Source: Haloferax profundi
GTDB taxonomy: Archaea > Halobacteriota > Halobacteria > Halobacteriales > Haloferacaceae
Direction of reading: 5' to 3'
Length of the DNA: 37,486 nucleotides
Assembly: GCF_001469865.1 (NCBI RefSeq)
Contig: NZ_LOPV01000101.1
Coordinates: forward strand, 1 to 37,486
Numbering within the stretch: the first letter of the stretch is position 1; each line of letters begins with the position of its first letter. Of this stretch, positions 16,517 through 24,243 are shown in pieces. The translations under genes and the position numbers were made by a program. The notes under the pieces were generated by a model. The model was not told where the DNA came from. It saw only the letters and a list, made by a program, of their open reading frames with translations, and made no database searches.

Positions 16517-17260
16517 ATGTTCAAGGCCATCGTGAGTGCCGCGACGCTCCGGGACGCGCTCGACTCAGTGAGCGTTCTCGTCGACGAGTGTAAGATTCGA
16601 CTCAACGAGGAGGACCTCGCCATCCGCGCAGTCGACCCCGCGAACGTCGGCATGGTGGACCTCACGCTCGACGCTGCAGCGTTCGAATCCTACGAGGCTG
16701 ACGGCGGCGTCATCGGTGTCAACCTCTCGCGACTCGAAGAAGTCGCCGGCATGGCGGGTTCGGGCGACCTCATCCACCTCACGCTCGACGAGGAGACGCG
16801 TAAACTCAACATCCGCATCGACGGACTGTCCTACACGCTCGCGCTCATCGACCCCGACTCGATTCGGCAGGAACCCGACATCCCGGACCTCGACCTGCCC
16901 GCGAACATCGTCCTCGAAGGCAACCACCTCGACCGGGGTATCAAGGCGGCAGACATGGTCTCCGACCACATCCGTCTCCGCGTCGACAGCGCCGAAGAGA
17001 CGTTCCACGTCGAAGCAGAAGGCGACACCGACGACGTCGACCTCTCGCTTCCCCCGTCGGACCTCATCAGTATCGAGGCAGGCGACGCCGACTCGCTGTT
17101 CTCGCTCGACTACCTGAAGGACATGAACAAGGCGATTCCGTCGGACGCCGAAGTGACCGTCGAACTCGGCGAAGAGTTCCCGGTCAAACTCCACTACCAG
17201 ATTGCCGAGGGCATGGGCACCATCACGTACATGCTCGCCCCGCGCATCCAGAGCGACTAA
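16517..17260 (+). CDS. pcn: DNA polymerase sliding clamp PCNA
   Basis: PCNA encircles DNA as a homotrimer and tethers polymerases, ligase and FEN1. The 247-residue protein has the standard two-domain clamp fold, opening with [16 protein letters not shown], with the DLTLDAAAF region (about 48-56), the interdomain linker near 115-130 and the C-terminal LAPRIQSD, just after the partner-binding strand. The many Asp/Glu and few Lys residues are the known halophilic adaptation of Haloferax PCNA. Length equals the family norm. It is monocistronic, with its own strong TATA box, and converges on a histidine kinase gene; two hairpins occupy the gap. Confidence 0.97.
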   Translation: MFKAIVSAATLRDALDSVSVLVDECKIRLNEEDLAIRAVDPANVGMVDLTLDAAAFESYEADGGVIGVNLSRLEEVAGMAGSGDLIHLTLDEETRKLNIRIDGLSYTLALIDPDSIRQEPDIPDLDLPANIVLEGNHLDRGIKAADMVSDHIRLRVDSAEETFHVEAEGDTDDVDLSLPPSDLISIEAGDADSLFSLDYLKDMNKAIPSDAEVTVELGEEFPVKLHYQIAEGMGTITYMLAPRIQSD

Positions 17261-17287
17261 CGACGCGTCCCCACCTCTTTCAGCACT

Positions 17288-17338
17288 CAGACACCAGTGA
17301 GCGGCGGCGCTCTCGTGTCTGTGTCTCCCTCCGGAGAC
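17288..17338. terminator. Two stem-loops between convergent pcn and histidine kinase genes
   Basis: CAGACAC (17288-17294) pairs with GTGTCTG (17315-17321), enclosing an inner GAGCG/CGCTC stem. Next, GTCTCC (17323-17328) pairs with GGAGAC (17333-17338) over a 4-base loop. Both are orientation-neutral and fill the 93-bp gap between the two stop codons, which suits a bidirectional termination or transcript-end stabilising role. Confidence 0.55.
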
Positions 17339-17353
17339 GGTATGGGTTGAACG

Positions 17354-19087
17354 TCAGGATGACGCCGAGTCGGCGTGCCGAACGCCGTCGTCATCGTCGC
17401 CGCCGTCGCCATCATCACTGTCGAACCGACACCAGTGTGGAAGCCTGACTGTGGCCGTCGTCCCCGAATCGACGTCGAACGTCAGTCTGCCACCGAGTGC
17501 GTCGACGGTCCAGCGAACTGCCCACAGACCGAGTCCACTGCCGTGTTTGAGTGGGGACTCGCCGCCCGTCTCGACGACTGTTCGTTCGTAGTCTGGGACG
17601 CCCGGGCCGTCGTCGCTGACGCTGACGACCAGGTCTGTGTTCTCCTCGCGGAGTGTGACGCGCACTGTCGGGTCGTCGCCGCCGTGTTCGAGCGCGTTCT
17701 CTACGAGTTCACGCACGACGAGTTTGGCCGCCGGTTCACTGCCGGAGGCCAGAAGCGAATCGGGAGCGTCCACCGCCACGGACCCACCGTCGAACTCGGA
17801 GCGAACTGGTGTGATACACGACCGGACCGTCTCTGCGGCGTCGAAGCGGGCGCTGGCGTCGATACCAGCCATGACGCGTTCGACCGTCCGGGCCTTCTCC
17901 CCGAGCGAGAGCAAGGCGTTCGACCGCGTCCGAATCGTCTCGGTGATGTCCTGTTCGTCCGGTGGGAGTCTGTCTGAGACCATGTCTGCGTACCCCATCA
18001 CGACGGTCATGTCGTTTCGGAGGTTGTGTCGGAGGACGCGGTTCAGCACCTCCAGACGCTGCCGGCGACGGACGCGTCCCGTCACGTCCGAGATACTGAC
18101 CGTCCGACCGAGGCGACGGTCGTGCTGGTCTGTGACCGGCGACATCGTCACCTCGTACGTTCGTCGTCGACGGTCCACGGTCACGTCGACGAGTTGTCGG
18201 TCCTCGTCTGGGTCGACGCCGGGGAGGACCGTCGGGAGTGGGTCGAACAGGGCCGACCCGATGTCGAACTCGAGGAGCGAGGTTGCGGCGGCGTTGGCGT
18301 CCACGATGCGGCCCTCCCGGTCGAGGACCAAGATGCCGATGGCAACGTCGTCGATGGCGGCACGCCGCCCCAGTCGCCCCGTCGCCGGCGAGAGGCCGAA
18401 CAGTTGGAAGCGATAGAGTGCGTATCCGAACGTCACGCCCGTCACGGAGAGGGCGATTGGCGTGAAGTTCACCATGGGAAACGGGCCGAGTCCGAAGGTG
18501 TGGGCGACGTGGGCGACAGTCGGCGCAGTGGACCCGATTGCGAGTGCGACGGCTTGCTCACGGTAGCGAGAGAGTCGTTCCAAGAGCATCCCGACGACGA
18601 GGACGATGCCGGCACCGATGATGACGTATCCGTAGACTGCGTGGACGTAGTACCAGAGGTTCGGGTCGAACTGGACCGTCGCCGCGCCGAACACGGGTTC
18701 GAGTCGGTAGTTCGACCACAGGAGGCCGTGTATCGGATTCGTCACGAGTGTGACCACAGTGACCGCCGGGAACAAGAACAACCCGACGACGAGGCGACGC
18801 GACGCGAGTTCGCCACGACCGGTGTACGCCAGCGAGAAGGCGAGCCACGCCGGCGCGATGATTCCCTGTGCGATTTCGATAGGCACCTGAAACCAGATAC
18901 GAAGGTCCGGGTCGAACGTGACCAGAGCGAGCGCGTACGACCCTGCCCACAGCGTCGCTGCCAACAACAGAACCGAGAACCACCTCGACCCGGGTTCGGT
19001 CCCCTCCCACCACGCAACCGTCGCGATGGACCCAGAGACGCTGGCCGCGATGATACAGAGTATCACCAGGGGAGAGACCGAAAGCAC
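17354..19087 (-). CDS. 7TM-PAS histidine kinase
   Basis: The 577-residue membrane sensor has seven hydrophobic helices (residues about 5-230, the HisKA_7TM type), a PAS domain (about 240-335, with DREGRIVDANAAA), a phosphoacceptor helix VLRHNLRNDM (His354) and a HATPase_c core: ELVENALEHG (Asn464), DDGPGVP (492-498) and GSGLGLW (516-522). It ends in an Asp/Gly-rich tail. It should autophosphorylate at His354; the ligand is unknown and no response regulator gene is adjacent. The start is a GTG at 19087-19085 with TATA-like GTAAACGTTAGG (about 19105-19116) 18-29 nt upstream. The 57-bp gap to the MFS gene upstream suggests separate promoters. Confidence 0.9.
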   Translation of the reverse strand: MLSVSPLVILCIIAASVSGSIATVAWWEGTEPGSRWFSVLLLAATLWAGSYALALVTFDPDLRIWFQVPIEIAQGIIAPAWLAFSLAYTGRGELASRRLVVGLFLFPAVTVVTLVTNPIHGLLWSNYRLEPVFGAATVQFDPNLWYYVHAVYGYVIIGAGIVLVVGMLLERLSRYREQAVALAIGSTAPTVAHVAHTFGLGPFPMVNFTPIALSVTGVTFGYALYRFQLFGLSPATGRLGRRAAIDDVAIGILVLDREGRIVDANAAATSLLEFDIGSALFDPLPTVLPGVDPDEDRQLVDVTVDRRRRTYEVTMSPVTDQHDRRLGRTVSISDVTGRVRRRQRLEVLNRVLRHNLRNDMTVVMGYADMVSDRLPPDEQDITETIRTRSNALLSLGEKARTVERVMAGIDASARFDAAETVRSCITPVRSEFDGGSVAVDAPDSLLASGSEPAAKLVVRELVENALEHGGDDPTVRVTLREENTDLVVSVSDDGPGVPDYERTVVETGGESPLKHGSGLGLWAVRWTVDALGGRLTFDVDSGTTATVRLPHWCRFDSDDGDGGDDDDGVRHADSASS

Positions 19088-19144
19088 GGGTAGGTCTCAG
19101 TCTGCGCCGGCCTAACGTTTACGGGACTCGGTGGGGCGCACACG

Positions 19145-20509
19145 TCATTCTCCAACCACACGAGGGCGTCGGGCAACCGACGCGAGGACGTAGACGACGG
19201 GCACGATGAGAATCGCCCCGACGACGAACGGCGACCAGTAGGTCAGGACGTACAGCGCGGCCATCGCGGGCGGGCCAATCGTCCGCCCGAGACTCCCAGC
19301 GCCCTGTGTGACGCCGAACGCGTTCCCCTGTTTCTCGGCCGACGCGGACGTCGAGACGAGCGTCGAGAGCGAGACGTTCAACATCCCGTTGCCGAACGAC
19401 AACAGTGCGCCGACGAGGAGGAGCGCGAGGAGTTCTTGGGTGAACCACGTGGGTCCGCCGACAGTGGGGAGGAACTGCCCGATTTCCGGCGAGAACGGGA
19501 GGAAAGCCAGTGCGAGCATGAGGCCCGTCGCGCCGACGACTGCGAGTTTCGCCTCCGAGTAGCGCCGCGCGAGTTGTCCGACGACGACACCCTGATTCAG
19601 CGTACCGAGCAGGCCGATGTACGTCAGAAACAGCGCCGTCTCGGTTTCGCCGTAGCCGTAGATGTCCGCCGCGAAGGGGATGAACATGACCTGAATCCCC
19701 GAGAACGCCACCGAGACGACGAAGAAGGAGACGACCAGTCCACGCAAGTTGTCGTCGGAGAGGGCGTCGCGGAACTGCGTCACGAGCGTCGTCGTCGACG
19801 ACCCGGCGGGCGCGCGTTGTCGGTCCGGTTCGCGGAGGAAGACGAACGCGAACACGAGACTAATGAGACTCAACGCCGCCGCGGTGAAACTTGGCAACGA
19901 GAACCGCGTCGCAGGCACGACTGCCGGAAGCACGTCGCGGGCGGCGGTGACCACCGGGTCTGAGGCCATGAGGCCGCCGATGGCCGGGCCGAAGATGAAT
20001 CCGAGACTGAACGACGCGCCGATGAGTCCGAGTGCGCCAGCACGGCGTTCTGCCGGCGTAATGTCGGCGATGTACGCCTGCGCCGTAGCGATGTTGCCGC
20101 CCATCGCGCCCGCGAGCATCCGCGACGTGAAGAGCGTCGCCACCGCGAGCGTCGTTCCGAAGAGGAGGTCGATTTCGCCCGCGAGGCCGAAGACGGTCCA
20201 CGCGAGGACACTCCCGACCAGCGAGAGCATGATGACGGGGCGACGGCCACGCTGGTCGGAGATTCGGCCGAGGATAGGCGCGAAGAGGAACTGCATGACG
20301 GAGTACGACGCCGCGAGGAGACCGATGAACACGTCGCTGACGCCGAAACTGCGGACGTAGAACGGGAGAATCGGGATGACCACGCCGAACCCGAGGAGGT
20401 CGATGAAGACGATGGCGACGACGACGGCGAGGGCGCGTCGCGTGCCCGCGGCCGTGGAATCCGATGGTCCAGAAGCCTCGGAGACAGATGCCGATTCTGG
20501 AGCGCTCAC
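19145..20509 (-). CDS. MFS drug/metabolite efflux transporter (DHA1/TetA-like)
   Basis: The 454-residue protein has 12 predicted membrane helices after a short Ser/Ala-rich tail (about 1-24). The MFS motif A between TM2 and TM3 reads GRISDQRGRRPVI (about 80-92), TM1 has LLGFGVVIPILPFY and TM5 has the motif-C-like GFIFGPAIGG, which mark proton antiporters of the DHA1 group. The substrate cannot be set. The start is a GTG at 20509-20507, with GGTTAGGGATTTG (about 20526-20540) as the TATA region at the leaderless distance. The product is codirectional with the kinase downstream, but no regulator is adjacent. Confidence 0.88.
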   Translation of the reverse strand: MSAPESASVSEASGPSDSTAAGTRRALAVVVAIVFIDLLGFGVVIPILPFYVRSFGVSDVFIGLLAASYSVMQFLFAPILGRISDQRGRRPVIMLSLVGSVLAWTVFGLAGEIDLLFGTTLAVATLFTSRMLAGAMGGNIATAQAYIADITPAERRAGALGLIGASFSLGFIFGPAIGGLMASDPVVTAARDVLPAVVPATRFSLPSFTAAALSLISLVFAFVFLREPDRQRAPAGSSTTTLVTQFRDALSDDNLRGLVVSFFVVSVAFSGIQVMFIPFAADIYGYGETETALFLTYIGLLGTLNQGVVVGQLARRYSEAKLAVVGATGLMLALAFLPFSPEIGQFLPTVGGPTWFTQELLALLLVGALLSFGNGMLNVSLSTLVSTSASAEKQGNAFGVTQGAGSLGRTIGPPAMAALYVLTYWSPFVVGAILIVPVVYVLASVARRPRVVGE

Positions 20510-20605
20510 GACTCACCAGACGCGCGACAAATCCCTAACCATTGCGCCCGAGACGCGGTGAAAATCGAGTGTCGTGAACAGCAGGGACGAGAGCAGCCGA
20601 GCGAC

Positions 20606-21199
20606 TCAGGCCCGGTATCGGTCGATGATTCGCTTCGCCGAGGTGGCTTTCTCTTTCCATCCGTACCCGGCGTCGTAGACGTGGCGCTTCTTCTCGACGA
20701 GTTCTTCGGGTGTCGCCTCTTCGAACCCGCCGCGGTCCCACGTCCCCGTCTCGCGTAACCAGTTCACCACGTTCTCGCGGGTCTCTGGCCACGACAGGCC
20801 GACCATCTCGTACCACGCAATCATGGCGAAGACGGCGTTGTCGTGACACCCCGGGACGCTCCCGTAGCGAAAGAGCGTCCGCATCGGTTCGTGCGTCGGT
20901 TCGGACACTTCCTCTCTGAACTCTTCGGCGGTGAGGAGACGGAGGACACCGGAGTTCGCCTCGGAGATTCGCTCGTCGCGTTTGAGTCGCGTGAGCGCGG
21001 ATTGCTGAAGCGCACCCCACTCGCCCGGTGCCTCGCGGCGAAGCGTCTCTTCGTCGCACGGCCCGCCGGTGAGGACGGACACGATGTCGACGTAGGCGCG
21101 TTCGACGTCCACCCACGGCGTTCCCTCGAACTGACAGTCGGCGTCGTGGAGGCTCGTCGTCGCGCGGCAGTCCGGGCACGGATAGTCGAAGTGCGGCAC
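20606..21199 (-). CDS. Unknown protein: zinc motif, winged helix and PriCT-like helical domain
   Basis: I do not recognise a named family. The 197-residue product has CPDC (Cys8, Cys11) with His18 and Cys22, a possible zinc finger; residues about 34-92 read as a winged helix (WGALQQSALTRLKRDERI then a two-strand wing); residues about 105-195 form an all-helical end in which GCHDNAVFAMIAWYEMVG, an acidic spacer and YDAGYGWKEK resemble by eye the PriCT-1 domain at the C-terminus of plasmid replication primases. The start is a GTG at 21199-21197, supported by CCTATTACGG (21221-21230) 26 nt upstream. It is divergent from priL across 151 bp, which with the domain reading suggests a replication-linked job. 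This is inference. Confidence 0.75.
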   Translation of the reverse strand: MPHFDYPCPDCRATTSLHDADCQFEGTPWVDVERAYVDIVSVLTGGPCDEETLRREAPGEWGALQQSALTRLKRDERISEANSGVLRLLTAEEFREEVSEPTHEPMRTLFRYGSVPGCHDNAVFAMIAWYEMVGLSWPETRENVVNWLRETGTWDRGGFEEATPEELVEKKRHVYDAGYGWKEKATSAKRIIDRYRA

Positions 21200-21220
21200 G
21201 TGAGAGGGTGAAGAAGCGGT

Positions 21221-21326
21221 CCGTAATAGGTTGTGTGATGCGTCGCCGCCACGAGACTCTGCTGGCGCACCGACTCGCCAGCGACGACCCGGCATCCGAC
21301 CCACCGGGAGATTCGTCGCGTTTATC
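21221..21326. promoter_or_regulatory. Divergent core promoters of the PriCT-like gene and priL
   Basis: CCTATTACGG on the minus strand (21221-21230) is centred 26 nt from the GTG at 21199. On the plus strand TTTATC (21321-21326) is centred 27 nt from the priL ATG at 21351. Both predict leaderless transcripts. Confidence 0.6.
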
Positions 21327-21350
21327 GGGTGGCACCCGGAACGTGGCGGT

Positions 21351-22448
21351 ATGCGGATGCGCCCGCTCCACGCTCGATACCCGTTCTTCGCCACCGCCCG
21401 AGAGGCGGTCGAATCGGCAGACGTGGCTATCGCGACGCTCGTCGCCGAGGACGCCCCAGCAGTCGAGCGTGGGGTCGAACGCGTCGAACGCGCCCTCATG
21501 GAGGGCACCGTCGAAGCCGAGTCACCTTACTCGTGGGACACGAAGTCCGAACTCCTGTCGTACCCCATCGCCCGAATCATCGTCTCACTGGTCGAGACAC
21601 CCGCGGCGGTGGACAAGTACGCCCGCGCAGAGGCGGAGACAGCCTACGAACGCATGGTCGCCGACTTCGAGTCCGGCGACGACGACATCAACAGCGACGC
21701 TCGGGCGAGTCTCGACGACGTGCTCCGCGAGTTCGACCTGACCGACGCGGTACGGGCCGAACCGGCCGAGAGCGCCCATCGCGGCCCAGACCACTACTGG
21801 GTCGACGTCGGCCCGTACCTCACCTACTGTGACCCCGACTGGGGCGACGACTGGCGACTCGTCAACCGTGCACTCGCCGACGGCGCGGTTCGCGTCGCTC
21901 GCGAGGAACTCTACGACCTGCTCCGAGAGGCCACGCGCCGCCGCGTCGCCGAGGGGCTTCCGTTTTCGGTCCGTGGAAGCGACGCGGGCGACCAACTCGC
22001 GTCAGCCCTCCAACCACACGTCGAGCGACTCCGAAACCTGCTCTCGGACCGAGGGTCGGTCAACGTCGTCTACACAGATACGGTCGAACCCGACCTGTTC
22101 CCGCCGTGCATCGAAGCGCTCCTGACGCAGACGAGAGACGGTGACGAACTGCCGAACGAAGCAGCGTTCACGCTCGCAGCGTTCCTCGTCGGCGTGGGTC
22201 TCGACCCACAAGCGGTCGGCAGCGTCGTCGGCGACGAACACGCCGAGTCGCTGGAGACGCGCGCGACTATCCTCGCAGACTCCAGTGGGTCGCAGTACGC
22301 ACCGCCGACCTGTGAGACGATGCAGGCGTACGACCTCTGTGTGAACCGCGACGACCGCTGTGAGACGATTTCGCACCCGATGAAATACTACGAGACGGCG
22401 ACGCAGGACGCGGCGGCGAACGACGCAGCACCGAGCGACGCCGACTGA
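21351..22448 (+). CDS. priL: DNA primase large subunit PriL
   Basis: PriL partners the catalytic subunit PriS to make RNA or DNA primers for replication. The 365-residue protein opens with the conserved LHARYPFF and carries four cysteines for a [4Fe-4S] cluster: Cys253 (FPPCIEALL), Cys321 (PPTCETMQAY), Cys330 (YDLCVNRDDRC) and Cys337, followed by SHPMKYY, the family's C-terminal signature. Length suits archaeal PriL. The ATG at 21351 follows TTTATC at 26-30 nt; Met3 at 21357 is an alternative. priS is not in the window. It is divergent from the PriCT-like gene. Confidence 0.93.
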   Translation: MRMRPLHARYPFFATAREAVESADVAIATLVAEDAPAVERGVERVERALMEGTVEAESPYSWDTKSELLSYPIARIIVSLVETPAAVDKYARAEAETAYERMVADFESGDDDINSDARASLDDVLREFDLTDAVRAEPAESAHRGPDHYWVDVGPYLTYCDPDWGDDWRLVNRALADGAVRVAREELYDLLREATRRRVAEGLPFSVRGSDAGDQLASALQPHVERLRNLLSDRGSVNVVYTDTVEPDLFPPCIEALLTQTRDGDELPNEAAFTLAAFLVGVGLDPQAVGSVVGDEHAESLETRATILADSSGSQYAPPTCETMQAYDLCVNRDDRCETISHPMKYYETATQDAAANDAAPSDAD

Positions 22449-22533
22449 GACACCACGGGTGGCGACGGCCGAAGACGACGACGAGCGACTGCTGTTGCTC
22501 AGAACCAACGTGGAACGTGGTGGCGATGACGCC

Positions 22534-22549
22534 GGTGACAGCCGTCACC
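22534..22549. terminator. Stem-loop between convergent priL and a small membrane gene
   Basis: GGTGAC (22534-22539) and GTCACC (22544-22549) pair over a 4-base loop, 86 bp past the priL stop and 21 bp past the stop of the minus-strand gene. The rest of the 121-bp gap shows no gene. Confidence 0.4.
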
Positions 22550-22569
22550 TGAATCGTCGCCGAGAGACC

Positions 22570-22773
22570 TCAGGACGAACGAGAGAGCCAGACGCCGATA
22601 CCTGCCATCACGAGGACGAACGCGGTGATAGCACCCACGAGAGCGAGGCCGCCCATCTCGACCAGTCCGCTCTGGTTGTAGGTCGCACCGATGCCGACGA
22701 TGAGGGCGATGAACACCCCGACCGCGACCATGGAGACGACAATCTTCCGACGCATCTCCGCTTCGATAGCCAT
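22570..22773 (-). CDS. Small two-TM membrane protein, unknown function
   Basis: The 67-residue product has a charged N-terminus (MAIEAEMRRK) and two clean membrane helices, about residues 11-30 and 41-63, joined by a short TYNQSGLVEM loop. This size and layout is common among uncharacterised haloarchaeal small membrane proteins. The ATG at 22773 gives a positively charged segment just before TM1, consistent with an N-in topology; TATA-like TTTTAGAACGG (about 22792-22802) lies 19-29 nt upstream. It converges on priL. Confidence 0.7.
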   Translation of the reverse strand: MAIEAEMRRKIVVSMVAVGVFIALIVGIGATYNQSGLVEMGGLALVGAITAFVLVMAGIGVWLSRSS

Positions 22774-22949
22774 GCGACGACGTATCCGCGGCCGTTCTAA
22801 AAGGGCTTCGATGGGTCGATGACCGACGAGAGCCACTCAGGAGGTCGATTTCCCCACAGAACGAGGGTTTAGGTCGCTTCGGCGCGTATATTTCGTCGAT
22901 GGAGACGGCCCCGAATCGCCGTGCGACGAGGGGTCGCCACCGCACCACC

Positions 22950-23639
22950 ATGACGCACATTGCACACACACCCGCGTCGACTCGCCGCCCGGTGCGCCGA
23001 AAGACCACACTCCCCCCAGACGGGTTGACTGGCCGCGCACGCCGCGCGCGAGTCGAACCGATGGCCGTTCGCCCCCTCCGCGACGGCCGGTACGTCGTCG
23101 AGACAGACGGCGGCACCTACGTCGTCGACGTGGAAGCCCGAACCTGCACCTGCCCGGACAACGCCATCCGACACGCTCGCTGTAAGCACCTCCGCCGAGT
23201 CGCTATCGAGATTACGACCGGGTTGGTCCCGCCGCCGGGTCGCCGGCGCGCTACCTGTGCCGTCTGCGGCGACGAGACGTTCGTCCCGATGGACGCAAGC
23301 GGCCCGCAACTCTGTCACGAACACGAACACCACGCCGGTGACCTCGTCCACGACAGGGAGACGGGGAGTCTCCTCGTCGCCACGCGCGCACTCCACACCC
23401 GCGCCGACGAGACGCAGACAGAGGTGGGGAGACTCGTCTCCGAGTTCGAGAGCAACACCGAGTACGGCGACCACGAACCGGTCTTCGAGGCTGTCTACCT
23501 CGACTCGCTTCCGGCAGACGCCGGCCTCTCGAAACTCGGGTCGTTGCACACCTACCGATTCCCCGCATCACGTCTCCAGCGGGTCGAGCGGGGGTTCGTC
23601 GGCACTCGGTCGCTCAGCGAATATCTCGCTCACGCCTGA
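22950..23639 (+). CDS. SWIM zinc-finger protein with a second zinc ribbon
   Basis: The SWIM motif is TCTCPDNAIRHARCKH, with ligands Cys66, Cys68, Cys78 and His80, preceded by the typical strand pair GRYVVETDGGTYVV. A second possible zinc site follows: CAVC (Cys103, Cys106) with LCHEH (Cys122, His124). SWIM domains bind DNA or protein partners and occur with recombination and transposon proteins; the C-terminal ~100 residues are unknown. I chose the ATG at 22950 because TATATTT (22887-22893) would initiate transcription near 22914; an ATG at 22899 would add 17 basic residues. The predicted protein is 229 residues. It converges on hjc with 39 bp between stops. Confidence 0.78.
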   Translation: MTHIAHTPASTRRPVRRKTTLPPDGLTGRARRARVEPMAVRPLRDGRYVVETDGGTYVVDVEARTCTCPDNAIRHARCKHLRRVAIEITTGLVPPPGRRRATCAVCGDETFVPMDASGPQLCHEHEHHAGDLVHDRETGSLLVATRALHTRADETQTEVGRLVSEFESNTEYGDHEPVFEAVYLDSLPADAGLSKLGSLHTYRFPASRLQRVERGFVGTRSLSEYLAHA

Positions 23640-23678
23640 GCGTCGGGTCGCAGAGAAACAGCGAAACGCCGTCAGTAG

Positions 23679-24107
23679 TTAGTCGTCCGCGTCGCCGAGT
23701 TTCGTCTGCGTCGGGCCGCCGACGAACGAGTCGAAGTCTTCGCCGTCCGCCAGGGCCGTCTCTTTCTTCACGCGGTAGTTGCCGCCGTCGGTCACGTAGA
23801 GGTCGCCGGGGTGGAAGAAGTACCAGTCCTCGCGGTCGAATCGAACCGCGATTCGGGCCTTGGCACCGAAGTTTCGAGAGAAGTAGACGAGTGCTTCGAC
23901 CTCTTCGCCACTGAGGTAAATCGGTCGGCCGCTGGAGGCCTTCGCCTCGATTGCGTAGAACACCTCACCGTTGCCCGCGAGCACGTCCGGGAGTTCGCGC
24001 GTCGTCGCGCTTCCCGAAGCAGGGGCACGCATGACGGCGAATCCGGCCTCGTCGAGGGCGTTGACGAGTTCACGTTCGCGTCGGTCGCCCTTCCTGTTCG
24101 AAGACAT
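23679..24107 (-). CDS. hjc: Holliday junction resolvase Hjc
   Basis: Hjc cuts four-way DNA junctions at the end of recombination. The 142-residue protein has the archaeal nuclease signature: [10 protein letters not shown] (Glu12), RELPDVLA (Asp41) and FYAIEAKAS (Glu54, Lys56), with the N-terminal RKGDRRE arm. A C-terminal extension of about 25 residues, rich in Asp and Gly, goes beyond the core (about 115-120 residues). The ATG at 24107 follows CCATTTAAGA (24131-24140), centred 28 nt upstream. Haloarchaea also use Hel308 and Hef at such junctions; none is nearby. Confidence 0.93.
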   Translation of the reverse strand: MSSNRKGDRRERELVNALDEAGFAVMRAPASGSATTRELPDVLAGNGEVFYAIEAKASSGRPIYLSGEEVEALVYFSRNFGAKARIAVRFDREDWYFFHPGDLYVTDGGNYRVKKETALADGEDFDSFVGGPTQTKLGDADD

Positions 24108-24243
24108 GCTCGTGACTCGGCCGTGGCCGTTCTTAAATGGGACGACCGGAGAACACGCTCCGCGGTCCCTCATCGATTCGAACCCAGTGACGTGGTTGTC
24201 ACCAAAAGAATAAGTCTCGTGTCGAAAAATGTGAAGCAATCAC

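Noticed and set aside
16290-16535. Plus-strand 81-codon frame between the arsenate reductase-like gene and pcn
   Set aside because: It overlaps the pcn start and promoter, has non-acidic composition and no recognisable motif.
20606-21508. Upstream ATG start at 21508 for the PriCT-like gene
   Set aside because: It would overlap priL on the other strand and bypass the TATA box at 21221-21230, which points to GTG 21199.
24165-24190. Minus-strand GGGTTCGAATC resembling a tRNA T-arm
   Set aside because: The flanking bases do not pair into a T stem and no acceptor, D or anticodon arm can be built.
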